Below, one piece after another: positions 1-8,950 of a DNA stretch of 64,000 nt. Each line of letters starts with the position of its first letter. Position 1 is the first letter of the stretch. Made by a program: the position numbers and the translations under genes. Below the pieces are notes generated by a model. That model worked only from the letters and a program-made list of their open reading frames with translations, was not told where the DNA came from and did no database searches. Source of the DNA: an uncultured Flavobacteriaceae bacterium (GTDB lineage Bacteria > Bacteroidota > Bacteroidia > Flavobacteriales > Flavobacteriaceae); assembly GCA_947500435.1 (NCBI GenBank), contig CANMRV010000005.1:62001-126000 (forward strand), read 5' to 3'.

Positions 1-876
1 CGAGAGCAATATTTTGTGTAGTACACCGGTTTTTCGGAATCGTTTTATTCTTTCCAAATATTTATGGCTTTCAGTTTCTTTAACACCATCTAGGGAAATC
101 CATGCGCCTTTTTTGGCGACCTCTAGTAAAAAGTCGACATCTTCAAATGCATTTGCATGTACCCATACCCAAGCACTTGGATGGGCATTGTATTTCTTCA
201 GAAGTGCTAATTGCGTTTGAGCTGCTTCTTTATTACCTCCAGTATGTACGGCTAGTGTTAGTCCTGTTTTCAAATGTGTAAGTATTCCGGCTTCGAAAAG
301 TTTCTTGTCTATTTCGGATGGGGTTCCCGAGTCAAAAGCGAGCTTAATAAAACCGGGCTTTATCTTTGTTCCCTCAATTCCATTTTCAAATTCTTCTATC
401 CAAATTTTCGACAAAGTTTCTAAACCTACTTCGTAGGCCATTGGAGGAACATATCGGTCGTTTGCCGCTCCATAAATTCCGGTATTGGTAATTATATGAA
501 TGCCAGTTGCATCGGATATTTTTTTTAAAAGGTCTACACGTCTGCCAAAATATGCCGTTGTGCAATCAAAGATAGATTGAACACCAGCAGCTTTAAGTCC
601 CTTTAGATAAGGTATCACCTGTTCGAATAGTTTCCCTTCTTTATAAATGGAAGTACTATCGATGTTACTTCCAAAATTAGACATGATGTGTTCATGCGAT
701 AAAACATATCCTAGACTGTCCACTGCAATGGTTCCGTTTACAGTATGCATAAAAGCCGTATTTTCATTCTGAGTATTTTCTTGACAAAAAAGATATAAAG
801 GGAAAATAAGAACGGCAGCGTAAGATATCAACCTACTCTTTCGAGTTGCAAAGAAAAATTTCAATTGTGCTTTCAT
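1..876 (-). CDS. Phosphotriesterase-like metal hydrolase, exported, partial (C-terminus beyond left edge)
   Basis: This is an open frame of 292 codons from an ATG at 876 that runs off the left edge without a stop. Residues 13-31 look like a signal peptide with a hydrophobic stretch ending near Cys31, so the protein is probably exported. It belongs to the amidohydrolase-superfamily phosphotriesterase family. The binuclear metal ligands visible are HEH (61-63), the Lys that is carbamylated in this family (Lys178 in KPGFIKLAFDS), His211 (AVHTGG) and His240 (WVHANA). The last expected ligand, an Asp, would lie outside the window. The family hydrolyses phosphotriesters or, more often, lactones, and the substrate cannot be told from this part. 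It is transcribed in the same direction as the cysteine desulfurase gene upstream, 39 bases away. Confidence 0.85.
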   Translation of the reverse strand, partial: MKAQLKFFFATRKSRLISYAAVLIFPLYLFCQENTQNENTAFMHTVNGTIAVDSLGYVLSHEHIMSNFGSNIDSTSIYKEGKLFEQVIPYLKGLKAAGVQSIFDCTTAYFGRRVDLLKKISDATGIHIITNTGIYGAANDRYVPPMAYEVGLETLSKIWIEEFENGIEGTKIKPGFIKLAFDSGTPSEIDKKLFEAGILTHLKTGLTLAVHTGGNKEAAQTQLALLKKYNAHPSAWVWVHANAFEDVDFLLEVAKKGAWISLDGVKETESHKYLERIKRFRKTGVLHKILLS

Positions 877-915
877 GAAAACAAACAGTGTAATTAGAAT
901 TGAATTTGATTAAAT

Positions 916-2091
916 CTACCCTCTTCTTTCCCAAAGAATATTACTTTCACGCTGTTTCGTGACTTCAGCAGTAATAATCTCAACAGCTTTTTCAATATCA
1001 GCTTCGGAAGTATATCTACCAATACTCAAACGCAAAGAAGCATAAGCCAAACTTCGTTCAATACCCATAGCCGTTAACACATGGGAAGGTTCCACGGAAG
1101 CAGAATTACAAGCTGAGCCATTGGAGACGGCAATTTGTCGACTTAAGGCAGTTAATAGATTTGCGCCATCAACAAAGGGAAAAGAAACATGAACAGTATT
1201 TGGTAAGCGTTGGCCGCCAGAACTATTGGAAACCGCCATTTCAATTTCAAGCAAACCTGTTTCTAATTTATCTCTTAATGCTACTATTTGTATAGTTTGT
1301 TCCTCCAAATCAGCAATGGCCAATTCAATTGCTTTTGCAAATCCAACAATCAAAGGGGTATTAATCGTTCCCCCTCGTTGCTTTTTTTGTTGTCCGCCTC
1401 CCTGAATAAAACTTGGTAAGCTATTTCCGTCTTCGTTATCCTTTATATATACCAATCCGATTCCTTTTGGGCCGTAGACTTTGTGAGCGGAGAAACAGGC
1501 AAAATCTACATGGTTTAGAACTTTCGTCAAATCTACTTTTCCTAGGGCTTGTGTACTGTCAGAAAACAACAAACTTCCGTTTTCATGGGTCAGTTTTGCT
1601 ATCGCATCCAAAGGTTGAATGATTCCCGTTTCATTATTGGCGTATAGAATCGAAACTAAAATGGTATCAGGTCGCAGCGTTTTGTTTAAGGTTTCCAAAG
1701 AAATCAATCCATCAGAATCTATATCCAAATAACTGATTTCAAACCCATCTTCTTCCAAAAAGGTACAAGTATCTAATACTGCTTTATGTTCTGCTTTGGT
1801 AGTAATGATATGTTTTCCTTTGGATTGTAATTTTCGTGCCACTCCTTTCAATACCATATTGATACTTTCGGTAGATCCAGAGGTGTATACCAAACTGCTT
1901 GGAGAAACTCCCAAATTCTTGGCAATCGATAGCGTAGCATCTTCAACAGCACTCTTTGCCAACCATCCGTAAGGGTGGTGACTGCTCGATGGATTCCCAA
2001 AATCCTCATGAAAATGAGGTAACATGCTATTCACGACCTCTTTAGCGCAAGGAGTGGTTGCATTATAATCAAAATAGAGCTGGGCATACAT
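916..2091 (-). CDS. Cysteine desulfurase, NifS/IscS class
   Basis: A PLP-dependent enzyme of 391 residues that removes sulfur from cysteine as an enzyme-bound persulfide for Fe-S clusters or other thio-cofactors. The PLP-binding lysine is in FSAHKVYGPKGIG and the persulfide cysteine is in SNGSACNSASVEPSHVL, both as in the IscS/NifS family. Length is normal. No iscU or other Fe-S assembly gene is adjacent. The gene instead diverges from the coxMSL cluster, with 199 bases between the two starts. Molybdenum hydroxylases need a terminal sulfur on the cofactor, and a NifS-like protein supplies it in Rhodobacter xanthine dehydrogenase. A role in maturing the CO dehydrogenase cofactor is therefore plausible, but it is inferred only from position. 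Housekeeping Fe-S assembly remains possible. Confidence 0.9.
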   Translation of the reverse strand: MYAQLYFDYNATTPCAKEVVNSMLPHFHEDFGNPSSSHHPYGWLAKSAVEDATLSIAKNLGVSPSSLVYTSGSTESINMVLKGVARKLQSKGKHIITTKAEHKAVLDTCTFLEEDGFEISYLDIDSDGLISLETLNKTLRPDTILVSILYANNETGIIQPLDAIAKLTHENGSLLFSDSTQALGKVDLTKVLNHVDFACFSAHKVYGPKGIGLVYIKDNEDGNSLPSFIQGGGQQKKQRGGTINTPLIVGFAKAIELAIADLEEQTIQIVALRDKLETGLLEIEMAVSNSSGGQRLPNTVHVSFPFVDGANLLTALSRQIAVSNGSACNSASVEPSHVLTAMGIERSLAYASLRLSIGRYTSEADIEKAVEIITAEVTKQRESNILWERRG

Positions 2092-2226
2092 AAAGTAACT
2101 TGCGTTTAAGGTCTAAAGCTAAAGGTAAGGATTATCTCAAAATAGAAATGGATGACAGAATTTTGGAAGCTTGAAAGTGGATTCTTATAGTTCGATTATT
2201 AAACCGTTAAACAAAACTGTTATATG

Positions 2227-2257
2227 TTGCGACATCAAAAAAAATACGATATATTTA
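2227..2257 (+). promoter_or_regulatory. Candidate Bacteroidota-type promoter for coxMSL
   Basis: TTG at 2227-2229, a 20-base spacer, then TATATTTA at 2250-2257, which matches the Bacteroidota -7 consensus TAnnTTTG except for the last base. The coxM ATG is at 2291. The match is imperfect and the region is A/T rich, so this is a candidate only. Confidence 0.35.
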
Positions 2258-2290
2258 ATGCTTACCTCTTAATTTAATTACTAAAAAATT

Positions 2291-3160
2291 ATGATTCCAG
2301 CTAATTTCAATTATCACAAAGCGACTTCTTTAAAGGAGGCCATCGCTTTGTCATCTGAACTTGGTGAAGAAGCGAAATACATGTCGGGCGGACACAGTCT
2401 ACTACCGATGATGAAACTTCGTTTTGCCACCCCCGAACACATTATCGATATCAGTAAAATCGAAGGGCTATCCTATATTAAGGAAGACGGCGATATGCTA
2501 AAAATAGGTGCTTTGACTACGCAAACCGAGATGGAGCACAATACATTATTAAAGGAAAAATATCCAATGATGGGTGATGCGATTTGGCTAACGGCTGATC
2601 CATCAGTTCGGAATGTAGGTACCATTGGAGGAAATATTGCCCACGGTGATGCTGCCAATGACCAACCGGCTTTAATGTTGGCAATGCGAGCAACTGTCGT
2701 CGCGGAAGGAGCTGATGGGACAAAATCAATTCCTATCGATGAATTTTTCCACGGATTTTATATGACGGCTCTGGAACCTTCTGATATCCTAACGGAGATC
2801 CAAATTCCAAAGGCAAAAAAGAATAGTGGTGGTGCCTATCATAAGGTAGAACGAAAAGTTGGCGATTATGCTACCGCCGGAGTTGCAGTGCATGTCGAGT
2901 TAGATGATAACGGTATTTGCCAGCAAGTGGGTATCGGACTAACCAACGTTAGTGCTGTACCTATGCGACTAGAGAGAGGTGAAGAAGTATTACGAGGACA
3001 AAAGATAACAGATGAACTTATTGAGCAGGTAGGACAAATTGCCAGTGAAGACTGCGAGCCTGAATCTGATTTAAGAGGTTCCGAAGCCTACAAAAGGTCT
3101 ATCGTAAATACAATTACTAAAAGAATGTTGAATAAGGCTTTGGAAAGAGCAAGACAATAA
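2291..3160 (+). CDS. coxM: Aerobic CO dehydrogenase, medium (FAD) subunit
   Basis: The flavoprotein subunit (289 residues) of the Mo/Cu carbon monoxide dehydrogenase. It passes electrons from the [2Fe-2S] clusters of CoxS to FAD and on to the respiratory chain. The two FAD-binding motifs of the CoxM family are at the expected places: GGHS at 33-36 and TIGGN at 111-115. Length matches CoxM of known carboxydotrophs (about 288). It is the first gene of a tight operon: seven bases separate it from coxS, and coxL follows. The order M-S-L is that of form I CODH operons, whereas form II operons are usually S-L-M. CoxM alone could be confused with xanthine dehydrogenase FAD subunits, but the large subunit settles the identity. 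Confidence 0.93.
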   Translation: MIPANFNYHKATSLKEAIALSSELGEEAKYMSGGHSLLPMMKLRFATPEHIIDISKIEGLSYIKEDGDMLKIGALTTQTEMEHNTLLKEKYPMMGDAIWLTADPSVRNVGTIGGNIAHGDAANDQPALMLAMRATVVAEGADGTKSIPIDEFFHGFYMTALEPSDILTEIQIPKAKKNSGGAYHKVERKVGDYATAGVAVHVELDDNGICQQVGIGLTNVSAVPMRLERGEEVLRGQKITDELIEQVGQIASEDCEPESDLRGSEAYKRSIVNTITKRMLNKALERARQ

Positions 3161-3167
3161 GATAGCT

Positions 3168-3659
3168 ATGGGAAAACACAATATAACAATGACAATAAAT
3201 GGGGAAAGTGTTTCTGCTGAGGTAGATTCTCGCTTACTCCTCGTACATTTTATTCGAGAAAATTTAGATTTAACAGGAACACATATTGGATGTGATACAT
3301 CCAACTGTGGTGCTTGCACGATTATGTTAGATGGAAAGTCCGTGAAGTCATGTACTTATTTGGCCGTTCGTGCCGATGGTGCAGAAATAACAACTATAGA
3401 AGGTGTTGCTGCCGAAGGTACCAACAGTCATTTGCAACAAGCATTTCACGACCAACATGGTCTGCATTGCGGATTTTGTACTCCTGGAATGATTATTCGC
3501 TCTATGGATTTATTGAAAAACAATCCAAACCCAACAGAAGAAGAAATTCGCTGGGGAATCTCAGGCAACCTTTGCAGATGCACTGGGTACAATAATATTG
3601 TAAAGTCTGTTCAGCAGGCAGCCACAGAAATGGCCAAAGAAAAAGAAGCTTCAGTCTAA
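3168..3659 (+). CDS. coxS: Aerobic CO dehydrogenase, small (2x[2Fe-2S]) subunit
   Basis: The iron-sulfur subunit (163 residues). The N-terminal plant-ferredoxin-like domain carries Cys42, Cys47, Cys50 and Cys62 for the distal cluster ([10 protein letters not shown], then SC). The C-terminal helical domain carries Cys101, Cys104, Cys136 and Cys138 (CGFC and CRC) for the cluster next to the Mo site. All eight ligands are present and the spacing is that of CoxS proteins. It lies 7 bases after coxM and 18 bases before coxL, so the three subunits are surely cotranscribed. It has no signal peptide, in keeping with cytoplasmic CODH associated with the inner face of the membrane. Confidence 0.95.
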   Translation: MGKHNITMTINGESVSAEVDSRLLLVHFIRENLDLTGTHIGCDTSNCGACTIMLDGKSVKSCTYLAVRADGAEITTIEGVAAEGTNSHLQQAFHDQHGLHCGFCTPGMIIRSMDLLKNNPNPTEEEIRWGISGNLCRCTGYNNIVKSVQQAATEMAKEKEASV

Positions 3660-3677
3660 CCTCATAAATAAGAAATT

Positions 3678-6044
3678 ATGTTTAAATGTAAAACATCACC
3701 AGAGGTAGGCGGAATGGGTCACTCTGTAAAAAGAAAAGAAGATGCACGATTCTTGCATGGCAAGGGCAACTATGTTGACGATGTAAAATTACCAGGTCAA
3801 CTGTCCATGGTCATGGTACGTAGCCCGTATGCATATGCCAAAATCATAAGTATTGATAAAGAAAAGGCTTTAGCCATAGATGGTGTATTAGCCGTAATTA
3901 CGGGAGAAGATTTGGCCCAATACAATCTACATTGGATGCCTACCTTATTATCAGATACCCAAATGGTGCTACCGACCGATACGGTCATGCACCAATCACA
4001 AGAGGTATGTGCTGTTATTGCAACGGATAGATATATTGCGGTTGATGGCGCGGAAGCGGTTGATGTGCAATACGAACCCATGCAGGCCATCGTTGACCCA
4101 TACAAAGCTTTGGATGATGATGCACCATTATTGCGACCTGATAAAGAAGGACAAGAAGATAATCAAATTTACCATTGGGAAAGAGGTGATAGAGCCAAGA
4201 CAGATGATGCTATTGCTAAGGCAGATATCGTTGTAAAAGAACGTATTTACTTACCAAGAATTCACGTGGCTTCAATTGAAACCTGTGGTTGTGTAGCTTC
4301 CTATGATAAGGATACTGGAAAAATGTTGATTTATATGACTTCGCAGGCGCCACATGCCATTCGAACGATATTGGCTCTGGTAGCAGGACATGTTGGATTA
4401 TCCGAAGAAAAAATACGAATTATTGCTCAGGATATTGGCGGTGGATTTGGGGGGAAAGTACCCGTATATCCAGGTTATGTAATTGCGATTGCGGCGTCAT
4501 TCTTAATTGGTAAACCGGTAAAATGGATTGAAGACCGTTCGGAAAATCTAGTCAATGGCTTTGCACGTGATTATCATATGGATTGCGAATTAGCAGCAAC
4601 CAAAGATGGAAAAATTCAAGCCTTTAAAGTTTCAACTTTAGCGGACCATGGGTATACTGATTCTTCGGCAAACCCATCAAAATATCCTACGGGAATGTTC
4701 TCGATTTGTACAGGTTCGTACGACTATGAACATGCCTTTGCAGAATTGGATGCAGTATATACCAACAAAGCTCCGGGTGGCGTTGCCTATCGTTGCTCCT
4801 TCCGTGTTACGGAAGCGGTGCATGCGATTGAACGTATGGTAGATAAATTGGCTGCTAAAATTGATAAAGACCCTGCATTATTGCGTTTTGAGAACTTTAT
4901 CAAGAAAGAGCAATTTCCATATGCTTCTCCTTTAGGTTGGAGTTATGATAGTGGCGATTACAAAGCTACGCTTGAAAAAGCGATGGATATGATTGGCTAT
5001 GACGATTATAAAAAAGAACAGGCTGAAAAACGTGCCCAAGGAAAATTGATGGGCATCGGAATATGCACCTTTACGGAAGTTGTTGGTGCAGGTCCATCCA
5101 AAGACTTTGATATTTTAGGTATAGCGATGTTCGATAGTGCCGAAATACGAGTGCATCCCACAGGGAAAGCATTGGCACGTTTCGGAACGAAGACCCAAGG
5201 ACAAGGTCATGAAACGACCTATGCGCAAATACTCGCTGAAGAACTCGGAATTCCGTATACAGATATACAAATAGAGGACGGCGATACAGATACCGCACCT
5301 TATGGTTTGGGTACCTACGGAAGTAGAAGCACACCCACGGGAGCAGCTGCTGCAGCAATGGCGGCTAGAAAACTACGTGATAAGGGTAAGAAAATTGCCG
5401 CTCATTTATTGGAAGTAAGTGAAGAAGATATTGATTGGGAAGTTGGGAAGTATTTCGTAAAAGGAGCTCCTGAAAAGTCCAAAACAATTCAGGAGGTGGC
5501 TTTCGCCGCATACACGAATTTCCCTGCGGGAATGGAGCCAGGCTTTGAAGCAACGCATTATTATGACCCACCAAATATGACTTTCCCTAATGGCGCATAT
5601 ATCTGTGTCGTTGAGGTTGAGGAAGAAACCGGTGCTATTGATGTAAAACGATTTGTTGCGATAGATGATTGCGGAAATATCATTAACCCAATGATTGTTG
5701 AAGGCCAAGTACACGGTGGATTAACCCAAGGAATTGCTCCAGCAATGTACGAAGGCATCGAATACGACGACGAAGGAAATGTCCTCAACGGAACCCTTAT
5801 GGATTACCTAGTGCCAACCGCGGTAGAATCTCCGCATTGGGAAACTGGTCACACGATTACGCCATCACCACACCACCCATTAGGCGCAAAAGGTGTGGCA
5901 GAATCTCCAACAGTTGGAGCACCACCAGCAATTGCAAACGCGATTATTGATGCCTTAGCTCCCTTAGGAATTGAGCATTTGGATATCCCAATCACACCTG
6001 CAAAGGTTTGGGAGGCGATTCAAGAGGCGAAAGCGAATGCGTAG
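3678..6044 (+). CDS. coxL: Aerobic CO dehydrogenase, large (Mo/Cu) subunit, form I
   Basis: The catalytic subunit (788 residues; Oligotropha CoxL is about 809) that oxidises CO to CO2 at a Mo-S-Cu centre. The active-site loop reads AYRCSFR at residues 370-376, an exact match to the form I signature AYxCSFR. Cys373 corresponds to the Cu-binding cysteine. Form II enzymes have AYRGAGR there and no Cys. Other cofactor-site features are present: Gln223 in TSQAPHAI, the glycine-rich GGGFGGK loop near 254-260, and the catalytic base Glu742 in GAKGVAESP. The N-terminus (SVKRKEDARFLHGKGNYVDD) is typical of CoxL. The gene completes coxMSL and is followed, after a 243-base hairpin-rich gap, by accessory genes coxG, D, E and F. 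Form I identity is as firm as sequence alone can make it; activity needs cofactor genes that are not in this window. Confidence 0.95.
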   Translation: MFKCKTSPEVGGMGHSVKRKEDARFLHGKGNYVDDVKLPGQLSMVMVRSPYAYAKIISIDKEKALAIDGVLAVITGEDLAQYNLHWMPTLLSDTQMVLPTDTVMHQSQEVCAVIATDRYIAVDGAEAVDVQYEPMQAIVDPYKALDDDAPLLRPDKEGQEDNQIYHWERGDRAKTDDAIAKADIVVKERIYLPRIHVASIETCGCVASYDKDTGKMLIYMTSQAPHAIRTILALVAGHVGLSEEKIRIIAQDIGGGFGGKVPVYPGYVIAIAASFLIGKPVKWIEDRSENLVNGFARDYHMDCELAATKDGKIQAFKVSTLADHGYTDSSANPSKYPTGMFSICTGSYDYEHAFAELDAVYTNKAPGGVAYRCSFRVTEAVHAIERMVDKLAAKIDKDPALLRFENFIKKEQFPYASPLGWSYDSGDYKATLEKAMDMIGYDDYKKEQAEKRAQGKLMGIGICTFTEVVGAGPSKDFDILGIAMFDSAEIRVHPTGKALARFGTKTQGQGHETTYAQILAEELGIPYTDIQIEDGDTDTAPYGLGTYGSRSTPTGAAAAAMAARKLRDKGKKIAAHLLEVSEEDIDWEVGKYFVKGAPEKSKTIQEVAFAAYTNFPAGMEPGFEATHYYDPPNMTFPNGAYICVVEVEEETGAIDVKRFVAIDDCGNIINPMIVEGQVHGGLTQGIAPAMYEGIEYDDEGNVLNGTLMDYLVPTAVESPHWETGHTITPSPHHPLGAKGVAESPTVGAPPAIANAIIDALAPLGIEHLDIPITPAKVWEAIQEAKANA

Positions 6045-6287
6045 TATTAGGTACGAAGTTAGAAGTACGAAATACGAAGTTGAAATAGAAGAATAGGGTA
6101 AAAGCTCCTCCCCTCAGACGAGGGGAGGTGGTTTTCCACTTTACCGTGGAAAAGCGGAGGGGTTTGAAAGGCCAAGCCATGATTTAAACGTCCTAGCCCT
6201 ATCAGAAGCGCAACCCTTTAACAAAGCGCAGAACATAAATTAAACAGATTCCGACCTTCGTCGGAATGACAATAAAATTAGAATTGC
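6045..6287. repeat. Hairpin-rich intergenic repeat cluster between coxL and coxG
   Basis: A gene-free stretch of 243 bases built of repeats. 6052-6081 has three direct copies of TACGAA(GTT)-like units. A 9-bp perfect stem follows (CCTCCCCTC at 6107-6115, GAGGGGAGG at 6120-6128, 4-base loop), then an 8-bp stem (TTTTCCAC at 6132-6139, GTGGAAAA at 6146-6153), and then another 8-bp stem (ATTCCGAC at 6248-6255, GTCGGAAT at 6260-6267, loop CTTC). None has a clear U tract on the + strand, so they do not look like standard terminators. They resemble the extragenic palindromic repeats scattered in Flavobacteriaceae genomes. They could stabilise the coxMSL message or reduce transcription into coxG. Confidence 0.75.
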
Positions 6288-6758
6288 ATGAAAACACAAT
6301 TAGATAAATCATTCGAAGTCCCGCAAGGCACCGAACTAGTTTGGGAGCACCTAATCGACCCCGAAAAAATAATGGATTGCGTACCTGGGGTCTCCATAGA
6401 CGAAAAAGTAGGTGACAACCATTACAAAGGAAAAGTAGGTATGAAATTCGGCCCAATGGGGGTGAAGTATAACGCAGATATTTACTACAATGAGATCGAT
6501 GTTGAAAACCGAAAAATCATTATTTCGGGTGACGGCGTTGACGCCAAAGGAAACGGAAATGCAGAAATGAAAATGACCATTGACCTTTCTGAACGTGATG
6601 AAGGTGGCGTGAAACTAGATGCTATAATGGATGTTACCGTAAACGGAAAGATTGCCCAGTTTGGTTCACGATTGATTAGCACAGTGTCCAATCAATTATT
6701 CAAACAATTCGTTTCAAATTTTTCAAAAAAATTAGCCGCAGCAGAGGCAGCAGCATAG
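6288..6758 (+). CDS. coxG: CoxG, SRPBCC-fold CO dehydrogenase accessory protein
   Basis: A protein of 156 residues of the CoxG family (START/SRPBCC lipid-binding fold). It has the family N-terminal pattern (residues 6-31: FEVPQGTELVWEHLIDPEKI, then CVPGV) and the GDG...GNG turn region. CoxG is needed for CODH to work with the membrane, either by recruiting the enzyme or by carrying quinone to it. This copy ends in an amphipathic Ala-rich helix (FSKKLAAAEAAA) and lacks the long C-terminal membrane tail found in some proteobacterial CoxG. It follows coxL in the same direction after the hairpin cluster. Non-cox CoxG paralogues exist, but the context makes this one a CODH partner. Confidence 0.9.
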   Translation: MKTQLDKSFEVPQGTELVWEHLIDPEKIMDCVPGVSIDEKVGDNHYKGKVGMKFGPMGVKYNADIYYNEIDVENRKIIISGDGVDAKGNGNAEMKMTIDLSERDEGGVKLDAIMDVTVNGKIAQFGSRLISTVSNQLFKQFVSNFSKKLAAAEAAA

Positions 6759-6833
6759 ATAGTCCCGCAATCTGTAATCAAGAAGCTATGCTCCCCCGAG
6801 CATAGCTTTTGTAGTAATTAAAAAAAATAGCTT

Positions 6834-7706
6834 TTGAATAAAGAAATTGATGCGCTGATAAAAGATTTTTACGAGCACGACTACATTTTGAATGAAGAGT
6901 TGGCAACCTCTATTTTTCTTTTGAAGAATTTGGAGAAGCCACTTTTGTTGGAAGGTAACCCAGGAGTGGGGAAGACCATGTTGGCCAAAACTTTGGCAGA
7001 ACACCTCGGTACAAATTTGATTCGTTTACAATGCTACGAGGGACTTGATGTAAGCACTACAATCTACGAATGGAACTACCAAAAACAGCTCCTTCACATC
7101 AAACTCTTCGAACAAGAAAAAGATAAGAAATCCCTAGGGAATCAGATTTTCGGAATGGACTACGTCTTACAAAGGCCTTTATTACAATCCATTAGTGCTG
7201 ATAAGCCCGTTGTATTGTTGATTGATGAAATCGATAGAGCGGATGAAGAGTTTGAAGCTTATTTACTGGAATTATTGTCCGATTTTCAAATCAGTATTCC
7301 AGAATTGGGAACGATTCAGGCAAAGTCAAAACCATTGGTGATTCTAACCTCCAACCGGACAAGAGAATTGAGTGACGCCTTGAGAAGACGGTGTTTATAC
7401 CATTGGGTGGACTTCCCATCAAAAGCCGGGGAGATTGATATTATCGCGAAAAAACTCCCGAATATTGACGAGGAGTTGGCAACACAAGTGGTTACCTTTA
7501 TTCACAATTTGAGAAAGTCAAGTCTGCACAAACCTCCTGGAATTGCAGAATCCTTAGATTGGGCAAAAACCCTCTTGCTGATGAACCAAAAAAACATCAC
7601 CGATGAGATTGTCAAAACAACAATCGGGAGTGTGCTGAAGCATAAAGACGATGTAGAGTTTGTAAGAAATAAATCCGTACAAGAGTTTTTAGTTCCTATT
7701 ACCTAG
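6834..7706 (+). CDS. coxD: CoxD, MoxR-family AAA+ ATPase for CODH cofactor maturation
   Basis: An AAA+ ATPase of the MoxR group (290 residues). Walker A is GNPGVGKT (41-48), Walker B is VVLLIDEID (126-134), and the sensor region includes LTSNRTRELSDALRRRC. In Oligotropha, CoxD is required to insert sulfur and copper into the immature Mo site. The start is a TTG at 6834: an in-frame TAG lies only four bases upstream, and the next in-frame Met is residue 49, past Walker A, so the TTG must be the start. It pairs with the VWA protein CoxE downstream, as MoxR ATPases usually do with VWA partners. Confidence 0.92.
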   Translation: MNKEIDALIKDFYEHDYILNEELATSIFLLKNLEKPLLLEGNPGVGKTMLAKTLAEHLGTNLIRLQCYEGLDVSTTIYEWNYQKQLLHIKLFEQEKDKKSLGNQIFGMDYVLQRPLLQSISADKPVVLLIDEIDRADEEFEAYLLELLSDFQISIPELGTIQAKSKPLVILTSNRTRELSDALRRRCLYHWVDFPSKAGEIDIIAKKLPNIDEELATQVVTFIHNLRKSSLHKPPGIAESLDWAKTLLLMNQKNITDEIVKTTIGSVLKHKDDVEFVRNKSVQEFLVPIT

Positions 7707-7721
7707 TCCGAATTTAGTCAT

Positions 7722-7755
7722 GTTGTCACCCTGAGCGGAGTCGAAGGGCTACAAC
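7722..7755. repeat. Dispersed imperfect palindrome (GAGCGGAGTCGA family)
   Basis: GTTGT (7722-7726) pairs with ACAAC (7751-7755), and CCC (7729-7731) with GGG (7746-7748), around the core GAGCGGAGTCGA (7733-7744). The same 12-base core occurs reversed at 53363-53374 and a near copy at 23231-23242. It sits in the 107-base gap between coxD and coxE. This resembles the extragenic repeats common in Flavobacteriaceae. Confidence 0.7.
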
Positions 7756-7813
7756 GCGAAGAAATTTTTTAGCATCCAAAAATCCAGCAATCTATTAATC
7801 CAAGAATCTAGAA

Positions 7814-8950
7814 GTGCAAGCCGTAACCAAAACCTTCAAAGAACGCTTAATCGACTTTACGATGTATTGTCGCGAGCGTCAGTTCGTGTTAGGTCCACAG
7901 GAAACTAGAGATGCTTTTGAAATTGCTGAGCGTGGTTATGCACTAGACCGTAAATTGTTCCAATACAGCCTAAAGGCCATTTATTGCAAACGCAAAGAAC
8001 ATTTTGACCGCTTCGATGAAATGTTCCAACGTTTTTGGAGTCGGTACTATGAAGAGAAATTAGAGCAGCGGAAAAAACAAATTCAACAACTTAAGAAAGA
8101 AAAGGACACCGCTACGGTAATTTTTTTGGGAACCGAATTTAAACTTCCCAAGAAAGAAGTTAAAGAACAAGAAGCTAAAGAGACCGTCGGTGCAAATGAA
8201 AGTATCCGACTCCGTATGACAGACTTCTCAAAAGTAGATGTTACGGATAAAGAGAAATTAGAAGAATTGGCCGAAGAGCTCTTTCACCAAATGAGTATGC
8301 GTTTTAAGCGTCGACTGGAAAATGCAAATAAAGGCAGCATTGATATTCGAAATACGATTCGTCATGGTATCTCCAAGGGCGGAATGCTCTTAGATTTATC
8401 ATATAAGCGCAAGCGAAAAGAAAAACGAAAAGTAGTTTTTATTTTAGATGTTAGCGGCTCTATGGATACCTATAGCTATTATCTTTTGCGCTATGTGCTG
8501 GTGTTAAAAAAGTATTTTAAAAGTCTGGAGTTCTTTACCTTTAGTACAGAGTTGACGCATGTAACGCCGCTATTACGACAAAATAACGAACAGGAAGTTT
8601 TAAAGCAGATTGGTAAGAATGTACATTCGTGGTCCAGTGGTACGAAGATAGGGGAGTCCTTGACGGAATTTCTCTCCGTCTACGGGAGTAAGTTTTTAAG
8701 TCAAAAGCATATTGTAGTGGTTTTAAGTGACGGATTAGAAACCGGAAACGTAACTGTATTAAAAGAAGCGGTCAGAACCATTCGAAGAAAATGCAAAACC
8801 TTGGTATGGCTCAACCCCTTAAAGGGAATGGAAGGCTACCAACCCATTCAAAAAGGAATGGTCAATGTGATGCCCCATCTTGATGCTTTTGAATCGGCGC
8901 ACAACCTGGATAGCTTATTGAAATTGGAAAAATTGTTGATGGATGTTTAA
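7814..8950 (+). CDS. coxE: CoxE, von Willebrand factor A domain protein
   Basis: A CoxE-family protein of 378 residues with an N-terminal helical half and a C-terminal VWA domain. The metal-ion-dependent adhesion site begins DVSGS at 212-216, continuing with the Thr in SSGTKIGESL and the Asp in VVLSDGLETG. It acts with CoxD in activating the Mo/Cu site. The start is a GTG at 7814, six codons after an in-frame TAA. The first ATG, at residue 17, would remove part of the conserved N-terminus but cannot be excluded. Residues 83-125 are Lys/Glu/Gln-rich and probably form a coiled linker. The gene overlaps coxF by 8 bases, so the two are translationally coupled. Confidence 0.9.
   Translation: MQAVTKTFKERLIDFTMYCRERQFVLGPQETRDAFEIAERGYALDRKLFQYSLKAIYCKRKEHFDRFDEMFQRFWSRYYEEKLEQRKKQIQQLKKEKDTATVIFLGTEFKLPKKEVKEQEAKETVGANESIRLRMTDFSKVDVTDKEKLEELAEELFHQMSMRFKRRLENANKGSIDIRNTIRHGISKGGMLLDLSYKRKRKEKRKVVFILDVSGSMDTYSYYLLRYVLVLKKYFKSLEFFTFSTELTHVTPLLRQNNEQEVLKQIGKNVHSWSSGTKIGESLTEFLSVYGSKFLSQKHIVVVLSDGLETGNVTVLKEAVRTIRRKCKTLVWLNPLKGMEGYQPIQKGMVNVMPHLDAFESAHNLDSLLKLEKLLMDV

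Noticed and set aside
3797..4105. Open frame of 102 codons on the minus strand inside coxL
   Set aside because: It lies wholly within a strongly supported gene in another frame and has no recognisable motif.
3678..6044. CoxL as a form II or xanthine-dehydrogenase-like enzyme
   Set aside because: The active-site loop is AYRCSFR with Cys373, not AYRGAGR, and the operon order is M-S-L.
6045..6287. The hairpin cluster as a CRISPR array or ordinary terminator
   Set aside because: The units differ from each other, spacers are irregular, and no U tract follows the stems on the coding strand.
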